A DNA stretch of 42,763 nucleotides from Candidatus Bathyarchaeota archaeon (GTDB lineage: Archaea; Thermoproteota; Bathyarchaeia; TCS64; B23). The stretch lies in assembly GCA_937898665.1 (NCBI GenBank), contig CALEIY010000007.1:1-42763 (forward strand), read 5' to 3'. Made by a program: the position numbers and the translations under genes. Below the pieces are notes generated by a model. The model saw nothing but the letters and a program-made list of their open reading frames with translations, was not told where the DNA came from and searched no databases. Positions 21,771 to 30,648 of this stretch are shown here, one piece after another (the first letter of the stretch is position 1; every line of letters starts with the position of its first letter).

Positions 21771-23918
21771 ATGAGGAAGGTCGTCATCTTCACACCTTCA
21801 GAGTACGAACCCTTAATCCTAGAGGAGCTTGGTAGACTTAAGGTTATACAGCTTAAGGAGGTCTCTGGGGGATACGCCGAGGAGCTGGGCCGACTACGGG
21901 AGGAGGTAGACTACACTGCCCTTTATGAGAGATATCACCAGAGATATGTCGAGCTGAGGGAGCTGCTGGGCGTCGAGGCCAAGGCCATATCCCCGACGGA
22001 GGAGGAGCTTAAGAGGCTGACAACAGATCCCGAGGGGGAGGTGGAGAGGACTCTTGGGGAGCTCTCAGGGCTTCGAGGCAGGCTCACAGCCCTGGAGGAG
22101 AGGCAGGGCGAGGAGCGTAGAAGGGTTGAGGAGGAGAGGGAAGCTGAGCTGGAGGAGAGGCGTCGACGCTTCGAGGAGGAGAGGGAGCGTATAGAGAGCG
22201 AAATAGAGGAGATAGAGCGTCGACATAGGGAGGCCTCCTGGAATATAAGCCTCGCAAAGCTGATGGAAGAGGTGGATATTAAGGAGAGTCTAGCCGTCGG
22301 CGTCGTCGATAAGGGAAACCTGGAGCGGATGAGGGGCTACCTAACCCTCCATAAGGATGTCGAATACAAGGCCTTCGACATATATGGTGAGGATACTCTC
22401 CTAGTTGTCTACGGCCCCGCTGAGCGGAGGGATTGGATAGAGGCCCTCTTCCTCGTCTTCAAGGTTAGAAATCTAATGGAGGTCTTGAAGGAGAGGAAGC
22501 TGACAGCCATCTTAGACCCTGAGAAGAGGGCGAAGAGGCTGGAGAAGCTGGAGGAGGAGCTGAAGAGGCTGGAGGAGAGGAGGAGGGAGATTCCAAAGCT
22601 GGAGGAGAAGCTGAAAGAGCTGGAGGAGGAGTATAGGAGAGAGCTGGAGGAGATTGAGGCGAGATACGATGAGGAGCTGAAAAGGCTGGAGGAGAGGCAT
22701 AGAGAGGAGAGGGAGAAGCTGCTGACGGAGGTGGGGGAGGCCCTGAGGAGGGCTGCCTTCCTAGACTACGCCCTCCACATCCTCTCCCTAAGCCATCCCC
22801 AGACGCTGAGAACGAGGGTGATCGCCGTCATCGAGGGATGGCTCCCTGAGGAGTATGCCAAGCGCTTCGAGGAGGCGATGAGAAGGCTAAGTGAGAGATT
22901 GGAGGGGGCAATCCACTACGAGTATGCTGAGATCTCGGAGGAGGAGATACCGCCATCCAAGCCACGGGTTCCATCGATCCTCAGACCCTTCTACGTCCTG
23001 ACGAGGATGGTGGGCATCCCGAATCCGAGGGAGCTGAACCCGACGGTGCTCTTCACAGCGATATGGATCGTGATGTTCGGCTTCATGTTCCCCGACATCG
23101 GCCAGGGAATCCTCATCGCAGCCCTAGGCTTCCTCTTCGCCTACGTCATCAAAAGGCGACTTATGGGTCTAAACTTCGTTAAGGTTGGAAAGCTATGGAT
23201 CGGCCTCGGAATCTCCAGCGCCTTCTTCGGAGCCCTCTTCGGGGAATTCTTCCTCCTGGAAGTCCATCCAATCCTCTTCAAGCCCCTCTGGAACATCTGG
23301 ACGATGATAAAGATCGCCCTCTTCGTGGGGATGTTCGAGATCGCCTTCGCCCTCATCCTCGGAGCCGTGAACAGGTTTAGGATGGGAGACAAGATCGGAG
23401 CCCTCATGGGGGAGAGGGGGCTTGGGGGACTGCTGCTCTACGCAGGCATCGTCTGGATGATCTTCACCTTCTGGAGCATCAGGGGGTTGAAGGCCTTCAC
23501 TTCACCGGCTATGGGGGTGACACTCGCCGGAATAGCGGTCATCTTCGTAGAGCCCTTCGTCCACGCCAAGCTCCATCATGGAGGGGAGGGCGGCCTCGAC
23601 CTCCTCTTCCAAGGCTTTGGAGCCGCCTTCGACAGCGTCATATCGCTGCTAAGCAACACCGTCTCCTTCGCCCGTCTAGCGGGCTTCGCCCTAGCCCACG
23701 TAGCCCTCGCAGAGGTGGTTCACGCCCTCAGCGAGATAAGTGTCGGCCTAGGCATCTTCGGCCTCGTCTTCATGAACTTCCTCGCGATGTCGATAGAGTT
23801 CATGGTGGTCATCATCCAAAGCCTGAGGCTGCTATACTACGAGTTCTCGACGAAGTTCTACTTCGGCGATGGAACACCCTTCAAGCCCTTTAGGGTTCCA
23901 ACAGTAAGAGTTAAATGA
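21771..23918 (+). CDS. atpI: A-type ATP synthase subunit I (a-subunit)
   Basis: A 715-residue membrane subunit equivalent to the a-subunit; it forms the ion half-channels and the stator anchor. The N-terminal half is soluble, with long charged coiled coils (roughly residues 90-165 and 240-335, dense in Glu/Arg/Lys). The C-terminal half (about 410-700) has seven or so membrane helices, including MFGFMFPDIGQG, LFGEFF and the channel helix FARLAGFALAHVALAEV with its essential Arg. ATG 21771 directly follows an in-frame TTG at 21768. It overlaps atpK (ATGA) and converges with the other ATPase genes on the minus strand. Confidence 0.95.
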   Translation: MRKVVIFTPSEYEPLILEELGRLKVIQLKEVSGGYAEELGRLREEVDYTALYERYHQRYVELRELLGVEAKAISPTEEELKRLTTDPEGEVERTLGELSGLRGRLTALEERQGEERRRVEEEREAELEERRRRFEEERERIESEIEEIERRHREASWNISLAKLMEEVDIKESLAVGVVDKGNLERMRGYLTLHKDVEYKAFDIYGEDTLLVVYGPAERRDWIEALFLVFKVRNLMEVLKERKLTAILDPEKRAKRLEKLEEELKRLEERRREIPKLEEKLKELEEEYRRELEEIEARYDEELKRLEERHREEREKLLTEVGEALRRAAFLDYALHILSLSHPQTLRTRVIAVIEGWLPEEYAKRFEEAMRRLSERLEGAIHYEYAEISEEEIPPSKPRVPSILRPFYVLTRMVGIPNPRELNPTVLFTAIWIVMFGFMFPDIGQGILIAALGFLFAYVIKRRLMGLNFVKVGKLWIGLGISSAFFGALFGEFFLLEVHPILFKPLWNIWTMIKIALFVGMFEIAFALILGAVNRFRMGDKIGALMGERGLGGLLLYAGIVWMIFTFWSIRGLKAFTSPAMGVTLAGIAVIFVEPFVHAKLHHGGEGGLDLLFQGFGAAFDSVISLLSNTVSFARLAGFALAHVALAEVVHALSEISVGLGIFGLVFMNFLAMSIEFMVVIIQSLRLLYYEFSTKFYFGDGTPFKPFRVPTVRVK

Positions 23919-24235
23919 GGAAGGGGGAAGTGTGTAAGGATATGTTAGCCTCCAACGCCCTCCTGATGCTGATGGCGCTCGGCGGCCTAGTTGGAGAGGT
24001 TCTGGGAGACGTTGGAATCGGCTTCCTATCGATGGCCTTCGTCACGAGCCTAGCCTGCATCGGAGCCGCCTACGCCGTCGCCGCCACTGGAACAGGGGCT
24101 ATCGCCTCGACGACGGAGAAGCCAGAGCTATTCGCTAGGGCCTTGATCTTCGTCGGCCTGGCGGAGGGAATCGCCATCTACGGCCTCATAGTTGCGCTGC
24201 TCATCTGGATCAACCTGCCATCCCTCGCCGCCTGA
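23915..24235 (+). CDS. atpK: A-type ATP synthase subunit K (c-ring proteolipid)
   Basis: A 106-residue proteolipid forming the rotating c-ring. A hydrophobic N-terminal stretch (about 10-33) resembles the cleavable leader or extra helix of some archaeal K subunits. The two ring helices are about 34-62 (GIGFLSMAFVTSLACIGAAYAVAATGTGAIA) and 70-100. The ion-carrying Glu is in VGLAEGIAIYGL (residue 84 or so). It is one hairpin, not a fused double or triple one. The Glu is followed by Gly rather than the Ser/Thr seen in many Na+-binding rings, which favours H+ coupling (inference). The start may be ATG 23942 instead of 23915. Confidence 0.93.
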   Translation: MRKGEVCKDMLASNALLMLMALGGLVGEVLGDVGIGFLSMAFVTSLACIGAAYAVAATGTGAIASTTEKPELFARALIFVGLAEGIAIYGLIVALLIWINLPSLAA

Positions 24236-24278
24236 GGCAAACCTTTTCTCCATCCCAACCCTTCCGGAGCGATAGAGG

Positions 24279-24497
24279 TTGGCCGCCAAGCGGAGGAGAT
24301 CTAACCGTAGAATCCTGATAACCTACCTAGCGATGCTGGCGATTATACAGGCAGTCGGCCTCATCTCCCTATACATCTTTAGGGGATTCTTCAGGAGGAA
24401 TCCCCTACTCATACTCCTCGTCGGCTTCCTCCTAGGGACGGCTCTCCCAATAATCCTTGGATTGATCTTTCATAGATGGATAAGGTCTCTTAGATGA
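24279..24497 (+). CDS. small two-helix membrane protein, unknown
   Basis: I do not recognise a family. The 72-residue protein begins at TTG 24279 after GATAGAGG with a strongly basic stretch (AAKRRRSNRR), then has two hydrophobic segments, about residues 12-34 and 42-64, joined by a basic turn (RGFFRRN), and ends WIRSLR. The positive ends predict both termini inside. It follows atpK by 43 bp and overlaps the end of the convergent atpC by 8 bp. The position suggests an assembly factor comparable to bacterial AtpI/UncI, but this is speculation. A chance frame cannot be excluded, though the positive-inside topology argues for a real gene. Confidence 0.55.
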   Translation: MAAKRRRSNRRILITYLAMLAIIQAVGLISLYIFRGFFRRNPLLILLVGFLLGTALPIILGLIFHRWIRSLR

Positions 24498-25533
24498 GGA
24501 GGAGATGCCTGGAGAAAAGCTCGTAGGGCAGCTTTTGATCTATGCCCCAGGCGATTCTGACGAGGTCTCTCGCCTCAGCCTCGCAGCGCATCAGGAACCA
24601 GAGGATGTAGGGGAAATCGAAATATCTCATCTTCACAGCCTCCTCCACGAGGGTCATAAGCCTCTCCTCCTGCCTCCTCCTCACAGCTGCGGCATCCCCC
24701 TCTAATATCGGCTCCATCACCTCATCTATCGGATGCTTCAGAAGCCCTAAGGCCTCTCCAATCTCCCCCCGCTCCATGATCACCTCGACGACCTCCGGAG
24801 GGACTTCGACTACATGCTCCAATATCGGCTTCACAACATCGGGATCGAGGTATTCGCAGCCGACCGTCGATACGCTTACGGCTAGGAGGAGGGCGTCGAC
24901 GCCAACCCTGATGGAAGTTATGGATCGCAGGAGATCCCTAAACCTCCTGGGCGAGGACTCCGCAGCCCTCTCCAACTCCTCAGCGAAGATGTGAAGCAGC
25001 TCAGCCTCTAGAACCCAGAGGGCGTAATGCTCCCTATAGAGCTCTAGGCGTTCATAAAGAGGCGTGTAGATTGTCCCCCTTAAGGCCTCGACGACTCCCT
25101 CAACATCCTCAGCCTCAAGAAGAGATTTATAGTCGGAGATCTCCAGGGGGCTTAGGGGGAGGAGGGAGTCCCTGATCTCAGCTATATCCCTCCCAGCGTG
25201 TTTCCCCCGTAGAATCCTCTTCAGATTGAATATCTCAAATTTAAGGGGGAAATAGACCCTTAGATAGGCCTTGAAATCCTCAGGGGCCACCTTTATGACA
25301 CGTTCAACCCGATTCATAAGTAGAGTATAGATGGCGCCCTCATAGTCTATCGCCCTCGCATCTGGGGGCAGCTCCTCCATCACAAGCCTATAGGGGGTGG
25401 CGAGCATTCGATCCCTAAAATCTGCTTCATCCCTAGCCTTAGCGATCTCCAGGAGCTCCTCTCGGCTGAGGAGCTCGGTTGACATGGCGTGACATCTGAC
25501 GATGACATATTCAGGGCTTAAGGCCGTCTTCAC
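24490..25533 (-). CDS. atpC: A-type ATP synthase subunit C
   Basis: A 347-residue, mostly helical subunit that sits as a funnel between the central stalk and the c-ring (homologue of V-ATPase d). Family features are the ELLSREELLEIAKARDEADF start, FEIFNLKRILRGKHAGRDIAEI near 100-120 and the closing MRYFDFPYILWFLMRCEAEARDLVRIAWG near 305-333. It starts at GTG 25533, overlapping atpD by 4 bp (GTGA). It is the last gene of the minus-strand ATPase group. Confidence 0.93.
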   Translation of the reverse strand: MKTALSPEYVIVRCHAMSTELLSREELLEIAKARDEADFRDRMLATPYRLVMEELPPDARAIDYEGAIYTLLMNRVERVIKVAPEDFKAYLRVYFPLKFEIFNLKRILRGKHAGRDIAEIRDSLLPLSPLEISDYKSLLEAEDVEGVVEALRGTIYTPLYERLELYREHYALWVLEAELLHIFAEELERAAESSPRRFRDLLRSITSIRVGVDALLLAVSVSTVGCEYLDPDVVKPILEHVVEVPPEVVEVIMERGEIGEALGLLKHPIDEVMEPILEGDAAAVRRRQEERLMTLVEEAVKMRYFDFPYILWFLMRCEAEARDLVRIAWGIDQKLPYELFSRHLLLI

Positions 25534-26150
25534 CCTCTTCGTCGTGCCAACGCACCCCCTATGAGCTTTAACCTCACCAATTCGTCGAGGCTCTCCTCAT
25601 CGATCTTATCCTCTATGAACTTGATGATGTTCTTAAACTGTGGTATGACGATGTTCTCCAGGGCGTTCACCTTCCGATTCGTCTTGCCCAACTCATCGGC
25701 AATCCTCTCCGTTCTAGCCTCGAACTCGGCGAGGTGGATCAGCTGCTCCAATAGGCTCATAATCTTCTCAGCAGCCTTAGCGAGGGAGGCATCCAGCTCA
25801 ACGTCTATGGAGGGCTTCTCCAAAATCTTCATCATGGGATATAGAACACCCATGGTGCTTAGGGGGAGGACATCAACCTTAAGCCTCCGCCTAACCGACC
25901 TGGTCTGAGACCTCGCCTCCATAGGCCCCAGGGTTAGATAGGCGGCCGTCAGGGCTTCATAGGCCTCTTTCAGCTGTTCGATGAGAAGCTGCCTCTGACC
26001 CCTCATAACCTCCAGGGATTCGCGGAGCTCCTTGGCTAGGTGATCCCTCTTAAGCTTCAGGAACTCGCATCCCCTCTCTATGAAGCCAAGTCTCTTCTTC
26101 ATCTGGAAGAGGAATCCCTTCGTGGGTCTGATGCCGCTGATGGAGGACAA
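25530..26150 (-). CDS. atpD: A-type ATP synthase subunit D
   Basis: A 206-residue central-stalk (rotor axle) subunit, gamma-like in role. It is long and helical with the family opening RPTKGFLFQMKKRLGFIERGCEFLKLKRDHLAKEL and closing helix ANRKVNALENIVIPQ-like TNRKVNALENIVIPQFKNIIKFIEDKIDEES. It starts at TTG 26150, one base after the atpB stop. It is followed by atpC with a GTGA overlap. Confidence 0.95.
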   Translation of the reverse strand: MSSISGIRPTKGFLFQMKKRLGFIERGCEFLKLKRDHLAKELRESLEVMRGQRQLLIEQLKEAYEALTAAYLTLGPMEARSQTRSVRRRLKVDVLPLSTMGVLYPMMKILEKPSIDVELDASLAKAAEKIMSLLEQLIHLAEFEARTERIADELGKTNRKVNALENIVIPQFKNIIKFIEDKIDEESLDELVRLKLIGGALARRRG

Positions 26151-26151
26151 C

Positions 26152-27549
26152 TCAGCCAGCCCGCCTATACTTCGGATGGAACTCCTTGATGTACTCCTCC
26201 CGTATCCTGATTAGATCATCCTCTGGGAGCATCGCCAACAGGTTCCAGGCTATGTCCAGGGTCTGCTCTATCGTTCTGTTTTCATAGTATCCCTGGTTGA
26301 CGAACTCCCTCTCGAAGCGGTCTGCGAACTCCAGGTAGCGGCGCTCCCTCTCGCTTAGGCCGACGACGCCCACTATCCTGACGAGGCCCCTCGCCCTAGT
26401 CCCCTCTGCGTAGGCCATGTAGAGCTGGTTTGAGACATCCGCATGATCCTTTCTGGTTCGACCCTCGCCGATGCCATCCTTCATAAGCCTCGATAGGCTG
26501 GGGAGAACATTCATCGGCGGATAGATGCCCCTGAGGAAGAGATCCCTCTGGAGGATGAGCTGCCCCTCCGTGATGTAGCCCGTTAGGTCTGGAACGGGGT
26601 GAGTGATGTCTCCACCTGGCATCGTCAATATCGGCATCAGCGTTATCGAACCCTTCTTCCCCTTGATCCTCCCAGCCCTTTCATAGATGGTTGCCAAGTC
26701 GCTGTATAGGTAGCCTGGATAACCCTTTCGGGTTGGGATCTCCTCCCTGGCGATGCTTATGCTCCTCAGCGCCTCAGCGTAGTTGGTCATGTCGGTGAGG
26801 ATGACGAGGATATGCATACCAAGGTCGAAGGCGAGATACTCAGCCACCGTCTGAGCGATCCTCGGGGTGATAAGCCTCTCGATCGGCGGGTCGTCAGCCA
26901 AGTTGAGGATCATAACCGACCGGCTGAGAGCTCCAGTCCGCTCGAATTCACGCCTGAAGAACTCCGCCTCCTCATGCTTTATACCCATAGCTGCGAAGAC
27001 TATGGCGAACTCCTCCTCACGCCCAGGGATGGTGGCCTGCCTCGCTATCTGAGCCGCCAGCTGGTTGTGGGGGAGCCCCGACTCGGAGAATATGGGGAGC
27101 TTCTGCCCCCTCACAAGGCTGTTCATACCGTCGATGGCTGAGATCCCCGTCTGGATGAACTCGCTGGGCACGGCCCTCGCGGCGGGATTGATGACGCCGC
27201 CGTGAATATCCCTCTCATCGGTGCTGAGGGGCCTAGGCATCCCATCGAGGGGCTCGAAGCTCCCGCTGAAGACCCTCCCTATCAACTCGTCGGACACAGG
27301 GATCTTCATAGTCTCCCCCGTGAAGTGGACGCCGACGTTTAGATCCATGCCGCTGGTCTCGCCGTAGACCTGTATGAGGGCGTAATCCTTCGATACGTCG
27401 AGCACCGAGCCTAGAACCTCCTCTCCATCGGGGGTGATGACCTTCACCACCTCGTCGTAGGCGACGTCTCGAACGCCCTCCACGAAGATGAGGGGACCCC
27501 TAATCTCCCGCGCCGTCTTATATATCAGGCCTGCCTCCTTCAGACTCAT
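26152..27549 (-). CDS. atpB: A-type ATP synthase subunit B (non-catalytic)
   Basis: A 465-residue regulatory nucleotide-site subunit of the A3B3 head. It has the RecA-like fold with family segments [17 protein letters not shown] at the N terminus, [37 protein letters not shown] near 135-170 where catalytic subunits have a P-loop, and [19 protein letters not shown] near 280. The missing Walker A lysine pattern (SGLPHNQ) is normal for B. It starts at ATG 27549, immediately after the atpA stop. Confidence 0.97.
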   Translation of the reverse strand: MSLKEAGLIYKTAREIRGPLIFVEGVRDVAYDEVVKVITPDGEEVLGSVLDVSKDYALIQVYGETSGMDLNVGVHFTGETMKIPVSDELIGRVFSGSFEPLDGMPRPLSTDERDIHGGVINPAARAVPSEFIQTGISAIDGMNSLVRGQKLPIFSESGLPHNQLAAQIARQATIPGREEEFAIVFAAMGIKHEEAEFFRREFERTGALSRSVMILNLADDPPIERLITPRIAQTVAEYLAFDLGMHILVILTDMTNYAEALRSISIAREEIPTRKGYPGYLYSDLATIYERAGRIKGKKGSITLMPILTMPGGDITHPVPDLTGYITEGQLILQRDLFLRGIYPPMNVLPSLSRLMKDGIGEGRTRKDHADVSNQLYMAYAEGTRARGLVRIVGVVGLSERERRYLEFADRFEREFVNQGYYENRTIEQTLDIAWNLLAMLPEDDLIRIREEYIKEFHPKYRRAG

Positions 27550-29307
27550 CTAGATCACCCCATACTCCTCCGCTAGGGCCCTAGCCTGCTCCGTGATGAG
27601 GCCCATAACCCTCTCTATGGCCTCGACACCCCTCCGCTCCTTAAGCCTCATGATCTCGGTGATGACTCTCATCTCCCTCACCCGCTCGATGGGGATGCCC
27701 TTCCTCACCAGGGGTTCAACGGAGTCATAGAACCTCAATATGGCCTTGAGAAGCTTCACCTGCTTCTCAGCCTCACAGTAGGTGTCCACCTCATGGAAGG
27801 CATTCTGAACCAGGAAGCCCTCACGGATCATCTCAGCGATCAACAGTATCAATCTCTGCTCATCCGGCAGCGCCTTCTCACCGATTATTCGAGCCGTCTC
27901 CTCTATCTCCGAGGCCTCCTCCAGGAGCTCCAGCGCCCTAGCCCTCATCGCCGCCCAGGCGGCGTCGTATTGACTCCACCACCTCGAGGCGACGTCGATG
28001 TATCGGCTGAAGCTCCTAAGCCAGTTTATCGCGGGGAAATGCCGTCTGAAGGCGAGCTCGGTGTCTAGGGCCCAGAAGGTTCCGATGAACCTAAGCGTAT
28101 GAGTCGTCACGGGCTCGCTGAAGTCTCCACCTGGCGGCGAGACAGCCCCTATAATGGTGACGCTTCCTATACGCCTCTCAGAGCCGAGGGTGACGACTCG
28201 CCCAGCTCTCTCATAGATGCCCGCAATCCTGTCGGCGAGATACGCTGGGAAGCCCCTCTCCGCAGGGATCTCCTCCAATCGTCCGGATAGGTCTCTCAGG
28301 GCCTCAGCCCACCTGGAGGTTGAGTCGGCCATCACCGCCACGTCGTATCCCTGATCTCGATAGTATTCAGCGAGGGTGACGCCCAGGTAGATGCTCGCCT
28401 CCCTAGCCGAGATGGGCATGTTGCTGACGTTGGCGACGATTACGGTTCTCTCTATGAGCTTCCTCCCCGTCCTTGGATCCGTCAGCTCCGGGAAGTGGGT
28501 GACGACATCGGCCATCTCGTTTCCCCTCTCCCCGCAGCCTATGAGGACGATTATGTCGGCGTCAGCCCACTTGCTTATCTGCTGGAGCATGACGGTCTTA
28601 CCCGTTCCGAAGCCCCCTGGGATGGCTGCGGCCCCGCCCTTAGCGACGGGGAAGAAGGTGTCGATGACCCTCTGACCCGTGAGGAGCGGCGAGACGAGTG
28701 GCAGCCTCTCCTTATAGGGTCTGGGAACCCTCACGGGCCAGACCTGCATCATCTTCAGCTCCTCCTCCCCCTCAGGGGTCTTCAGCTTCCCAACAGGCTC
28801 CTCCACGGTGAACTCGCCCTCATAGATCTCGGTGACCTTCCCCTCCATGCCTGGCGGAACCAGGATGCGATGCTGGAAGTATTCCGTCTCCTGGACTACA
28901 CCGATTATGTCTCCTCCCACGACTTTGGCACCTACCTCCACCTTAGGCTCAAAATACCACTTCTTCTCCCTATCCAGCGGTGCGATCCTCACCCCCCTGG
29001 TGATGAAGGGGCCTGCGATCTCCCATAGCTTCAGCTCGGAGCGCTCTACGCCATCTAGGATGGTTCCCATCAATCCCGGCCCCAGCTCTGCTGCGAGGGG
29101 CCTACCCGTATCCAGAACAGGCTCACCTGGCTTTATCCCGCTGGTGACCTCGTAGCACTGTATGGCAGCCCTCTCACCACTGAGCCTGACGATCTCTCCC
29201 ATGAGGCCGAGGTTTCCAACCTCAACTAGGTCTCCGATCTTGGGCTCGGCCTCGAATTGAGCGATGACCAGTGACCCATTTATCCTCTCTATGACTCCCC
29301 TAATCAT
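27550..29307 (-). CDS. atpA: A-type ATP synthase subunit A (catalytic)
   Basis: A 585-residue catalytic subunit. The Walker A loop is [12 protein letters not shown] (about residues 231-242), [14 protein letters not shown] follows, and [14 protein letters not shown] holds Walker B neighbours. The non-homologous region typical of A/V-type A subunits lies at about 110-200 ([15 protein letters not shown]). [12 protein letters not shown] near 385 is the conserved catalytic-interface segment. The length matches the family and no intein interrupts the P-loop. It overlaps atpE by 4 bp (ATGA). Confidence 0.97.
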   Translation of the reverse strand: MIRGVIERINGSLVIAQFEAEPKIGDLVEVGNLGLMGEIVRLSGERAAIQCYEVTSGIKPGEPVLDTGRPLAAELGPGLMGTILDGVERSELKLWEIAGPFITRGVRIAPLDREKKWYFEPKVEVGAKVVGGDIIGVVQETEYFQHRILVPPGMEGKVTEIYEGEFTVEEPVGKLKTPEGEEELKMMQVWPVRVPRPYKERLPLVSPLLTGQRVIDTFFPVAKGGAAAIPGGFGTGKTVMLQQISKWADADIIVLIGCGERGNEMADVVTHFPELTDPRTGRKLIERTVIVANVSNMPISAREASIYLGVTLAEYYRDQGYDVAVMADSTSRWAEALRDLSGRLEEIPAERGFPAYLADRIAGIYERAGRVVTLGSERRIGSVTIIGAVSPPGGDFSEPVTTHTLRFIGTFWALDTELAFRRHFPAINWLRSFSRYIDVASRWWSQYDAAWAAMRARALELLEEASEIEETARIIGEKALPDEQRLILLIAEMIREGFLVQNAFHEVDTYCEAEKQVKLLKAILRFYDSVEPLVRKGIPIERVREMRVITEIMRLKERRGVEAIERVMGLITEQARALAEEYGVI

Positions 29308-29945
29308 CCTATCACCCCCAATCTCTCCGCCACCTTTGCGGAGAGGAGGCGTCTAGCCCTAAGTAGGCGGCCGTCGAGGGTGTTGTTATAGACCTTCAAT
29401 CTGTCTCCACTTTCCACTATTACTCCTCCGAGGCATTCGATGGGCTCCTCAGAGAGTGTGAGCTTCAACTCTCTGGAGGGGAGGCTTCTCCTTATCTTTC
29501 CAAGATTCCTCTTTAGGAGCTCTAGATCCCTCTCGTTGGCTGAGATGATGAACTCTGATCCCCCTATTCTCTCTACGGCTTCGGCGATGAGCTTTGAAAG
29601 TATCTCTAGATACTCATCCCTCCTCTCCTCATCGTTGATGAGATTCTCGATCCTCTTTGTGGCCTCCTCGAAGACCCTTGAAACCATCTCCTCCCTCGCC
29701 TCCATCAGCTTTCTCCTCCCCTCCATCTCAGCCTCGCCTAGGATGCGTTCCCGAGCGGCTCTGAGACGTCGATCTATTATGAGCTTGGCCGCCTTCTCCG
29801 CCTCGCCTTTTATGCGCTTGGCCTCCTCCTCCGCCGCCCTCCGAATCCTCTTCGCCTCCCTCTCTGCCTCGGCTAGAATCTCCTTACGTCTCTGATAGAC
29901 CCTCTCTATCAGCGAGACCTCGACCTCTACCTGCCTAGAGCTCAT
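29304..29945 (-). CDS. atpE: A-type ATP synthase subunit E (peripheral stalk)
   Basis: A 213-residue peripheral-stalk subunit that pairs with subunit H. The N-terminal half is a charged coiled coil (QRRKEILAEAEREAKRIRRAAEEEAKRIKGEAEKAAKLI, about 15-55). The C-terminal globular part (about 100-205) has the family pattern RRDEYLEILSKLIAEAVERIGG and CLGGVIVESGDRLKVYNNTLDGRL. It starts at ATG 29945, overlapping atpH by 4 bp, and overlaps atpA likewise. So H, E and A are translationally coupled. Confidence 0.93.
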   Translation of the reverse strand: MSSRQVEVEVSLIERVYQRRKEILAEAEREAKRIRRAAEEEAKRIKGEAEKAAKLIIDRRLRAARERILGEAEMEGRRKLMEAREEMVSRVFEEATKRIENLINDEERRDEYLEILSKLIAEAVERIGGSEFIISANERDLELLKRNLGKIRRSLPSRELKLTLSEEPIECLGGVIVESGDRLKVYNNTLDGRLLRARRLLSAKVAERLGVIG

Positions 29946-30274
29946 CTCATCAACACCTCCTTGACCACCATCTCCACGGCCTCCTCGAAGTGCTCCTCAG
30001 CCCTCCGCCTCATCTCCTCAACCCGCTGTTCATAGCGTTTAAGGAGCTCCTCTCCCTCCCTCTTAGCCTTCTCCTCCTCCTTCTCTATCAGCGGTGGGAG
30101 GGTTTCACCCCTCTCCACCTCAACCCTGAGGTTCTCGGCCTCGATCCTGGCCTTCTCAACTATTCGGGAGGCCTCAGCCTTGGCCTCCTCTACTATACGC
30201 CTCGCCTCCTCCTCCGCCTCCCTGAGGAGCTCATCGAGACGCTCCGTTATGGAGATGAGAGGCTCCTCGGACAT
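29942..30274 (-). CDS. atpH: A-type ATP synthase subunit H (peripheral stalk)
   Basis: A 110-residue, wholly helical coiled-coil protein with heptad-like alternation of Glu/Arg and Ala/Leu throughout (ITERLDELLREAEEEARRIVEEAKAEASRIVEKA). It is assigned as subunit H (AhaH/subunit G) by its size, coiled-coil make-up and place between atpF and atpE. Low-complexity coiled coils carry little family-specific signal, so the gene order is the main support. It starts at ATG 30274, 4 bp after atpF. Confidence 0.8.
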   Translation of the reverse strand: MSEEPLISITERLDELLREAEEEARRIVEEAKAEASRIVEKARIEAENLRVEVERGETLPPLIEKEEEKAKREGEELLKRYEQRVEEMRRRAEEHFEEAVEMVVKEVLMR

Positions 30275-30278
30275 ATTC

Positions 30279-30596
30279 TCACAGCTCCACCCTCGCCCCT
30301 ATGGCGAGGCTTATGATATTCCTCAACTCCTCCATCCTCATCCCCGTCTCCAGGGTGAGGTCGGGTATGAGGGCGAAGACGGGCGCAATCTCCTCGCTCT
30401 CCCGCAGCTTCTCCCTTATATACCTCGTATCCTCGGCGAAGCGCTCCGGTATTATGATGAGCTTGAACCTCCGCTCCTCCACCAATCCTCGAAGTATCCT
30501 GGCGGCGGTCCTCCCATCATCGGCCTCGAAGCCCTCGGCGCCTATCAGCTCGAAGCATGAGACGAAGGAGCTTGGCCCGACGACCGCCACGCTCAT
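30279..30596 (-). CDS. atpF: A-type ATP synthase subunit F
   Basis: A 105-residue subunit of the central stalk with a small alpha/beta (CheY-like) fold: MSVAVVGPSSFVSCFELIGAEGF at the N terminus, then FKLIIIPERFAEDTR near 50-65 and FALIPD near 80. It regulates rotation through the C-terminal helix. The frame is open to TTG 30617, but family alignment and a minus-strand TATA element at 30621-30629 favour ATG 30596, giving a leaderless message. It is the first gene of the minus-strand ATPase group, 52 bp after nuoM. Confidence 0.88.
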   Translation of the reverse strand: MSVAVVGPSSFVSCFELIGAEGFEADDGRTAARILRGLVEERRFKLIIIPERFAEDTRYIREKLRESEEIAPVFALIPDLTLETGMRMEELRNIISLAIGARVEL

Positions 30597-30620
30597 GTCA
30601 TTAAGGCTTGCCGCCAAGGT

Positions 30621-30629
30621 CTTAAAAAC
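30621..30629 (-). promoter_or_regulatory. candidate TATA box for the atpF-H-E-A-B-D-C operon
   Basis: Minus-strand GTTTTTAAG lies 25-33 bp upstream of the atpF ATG at 30596, in the only real gap (about 50 bp) between the nuo and atp genes. It suggests the ATPase operon has its own promoter besides any read-through from nuo. Confidence 0.4.
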
Positions 30630-30648
30630 GTTAGCCTCTAAACCTAGG

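Noticed and set aside
22512-22700. Leu-rich 62-residue minus-strand frame, membrane-like
   Set aside because: Reverse complement of the Glu/Arg coiled coil of atpI reads as Leu/Pro; not a gene.
22100-22740. Purine-rich repetitive tract as a DNA repeat
   Set aside because: It is coding for the coiled coil of ATPase subunit I; the repeats are imperfect and codon-phased.
28495-29028. 177-residue plus-strand frame opposite atpA
   Set aside because: Shadow of the catalytic ATPase subunit; no motif or start context.
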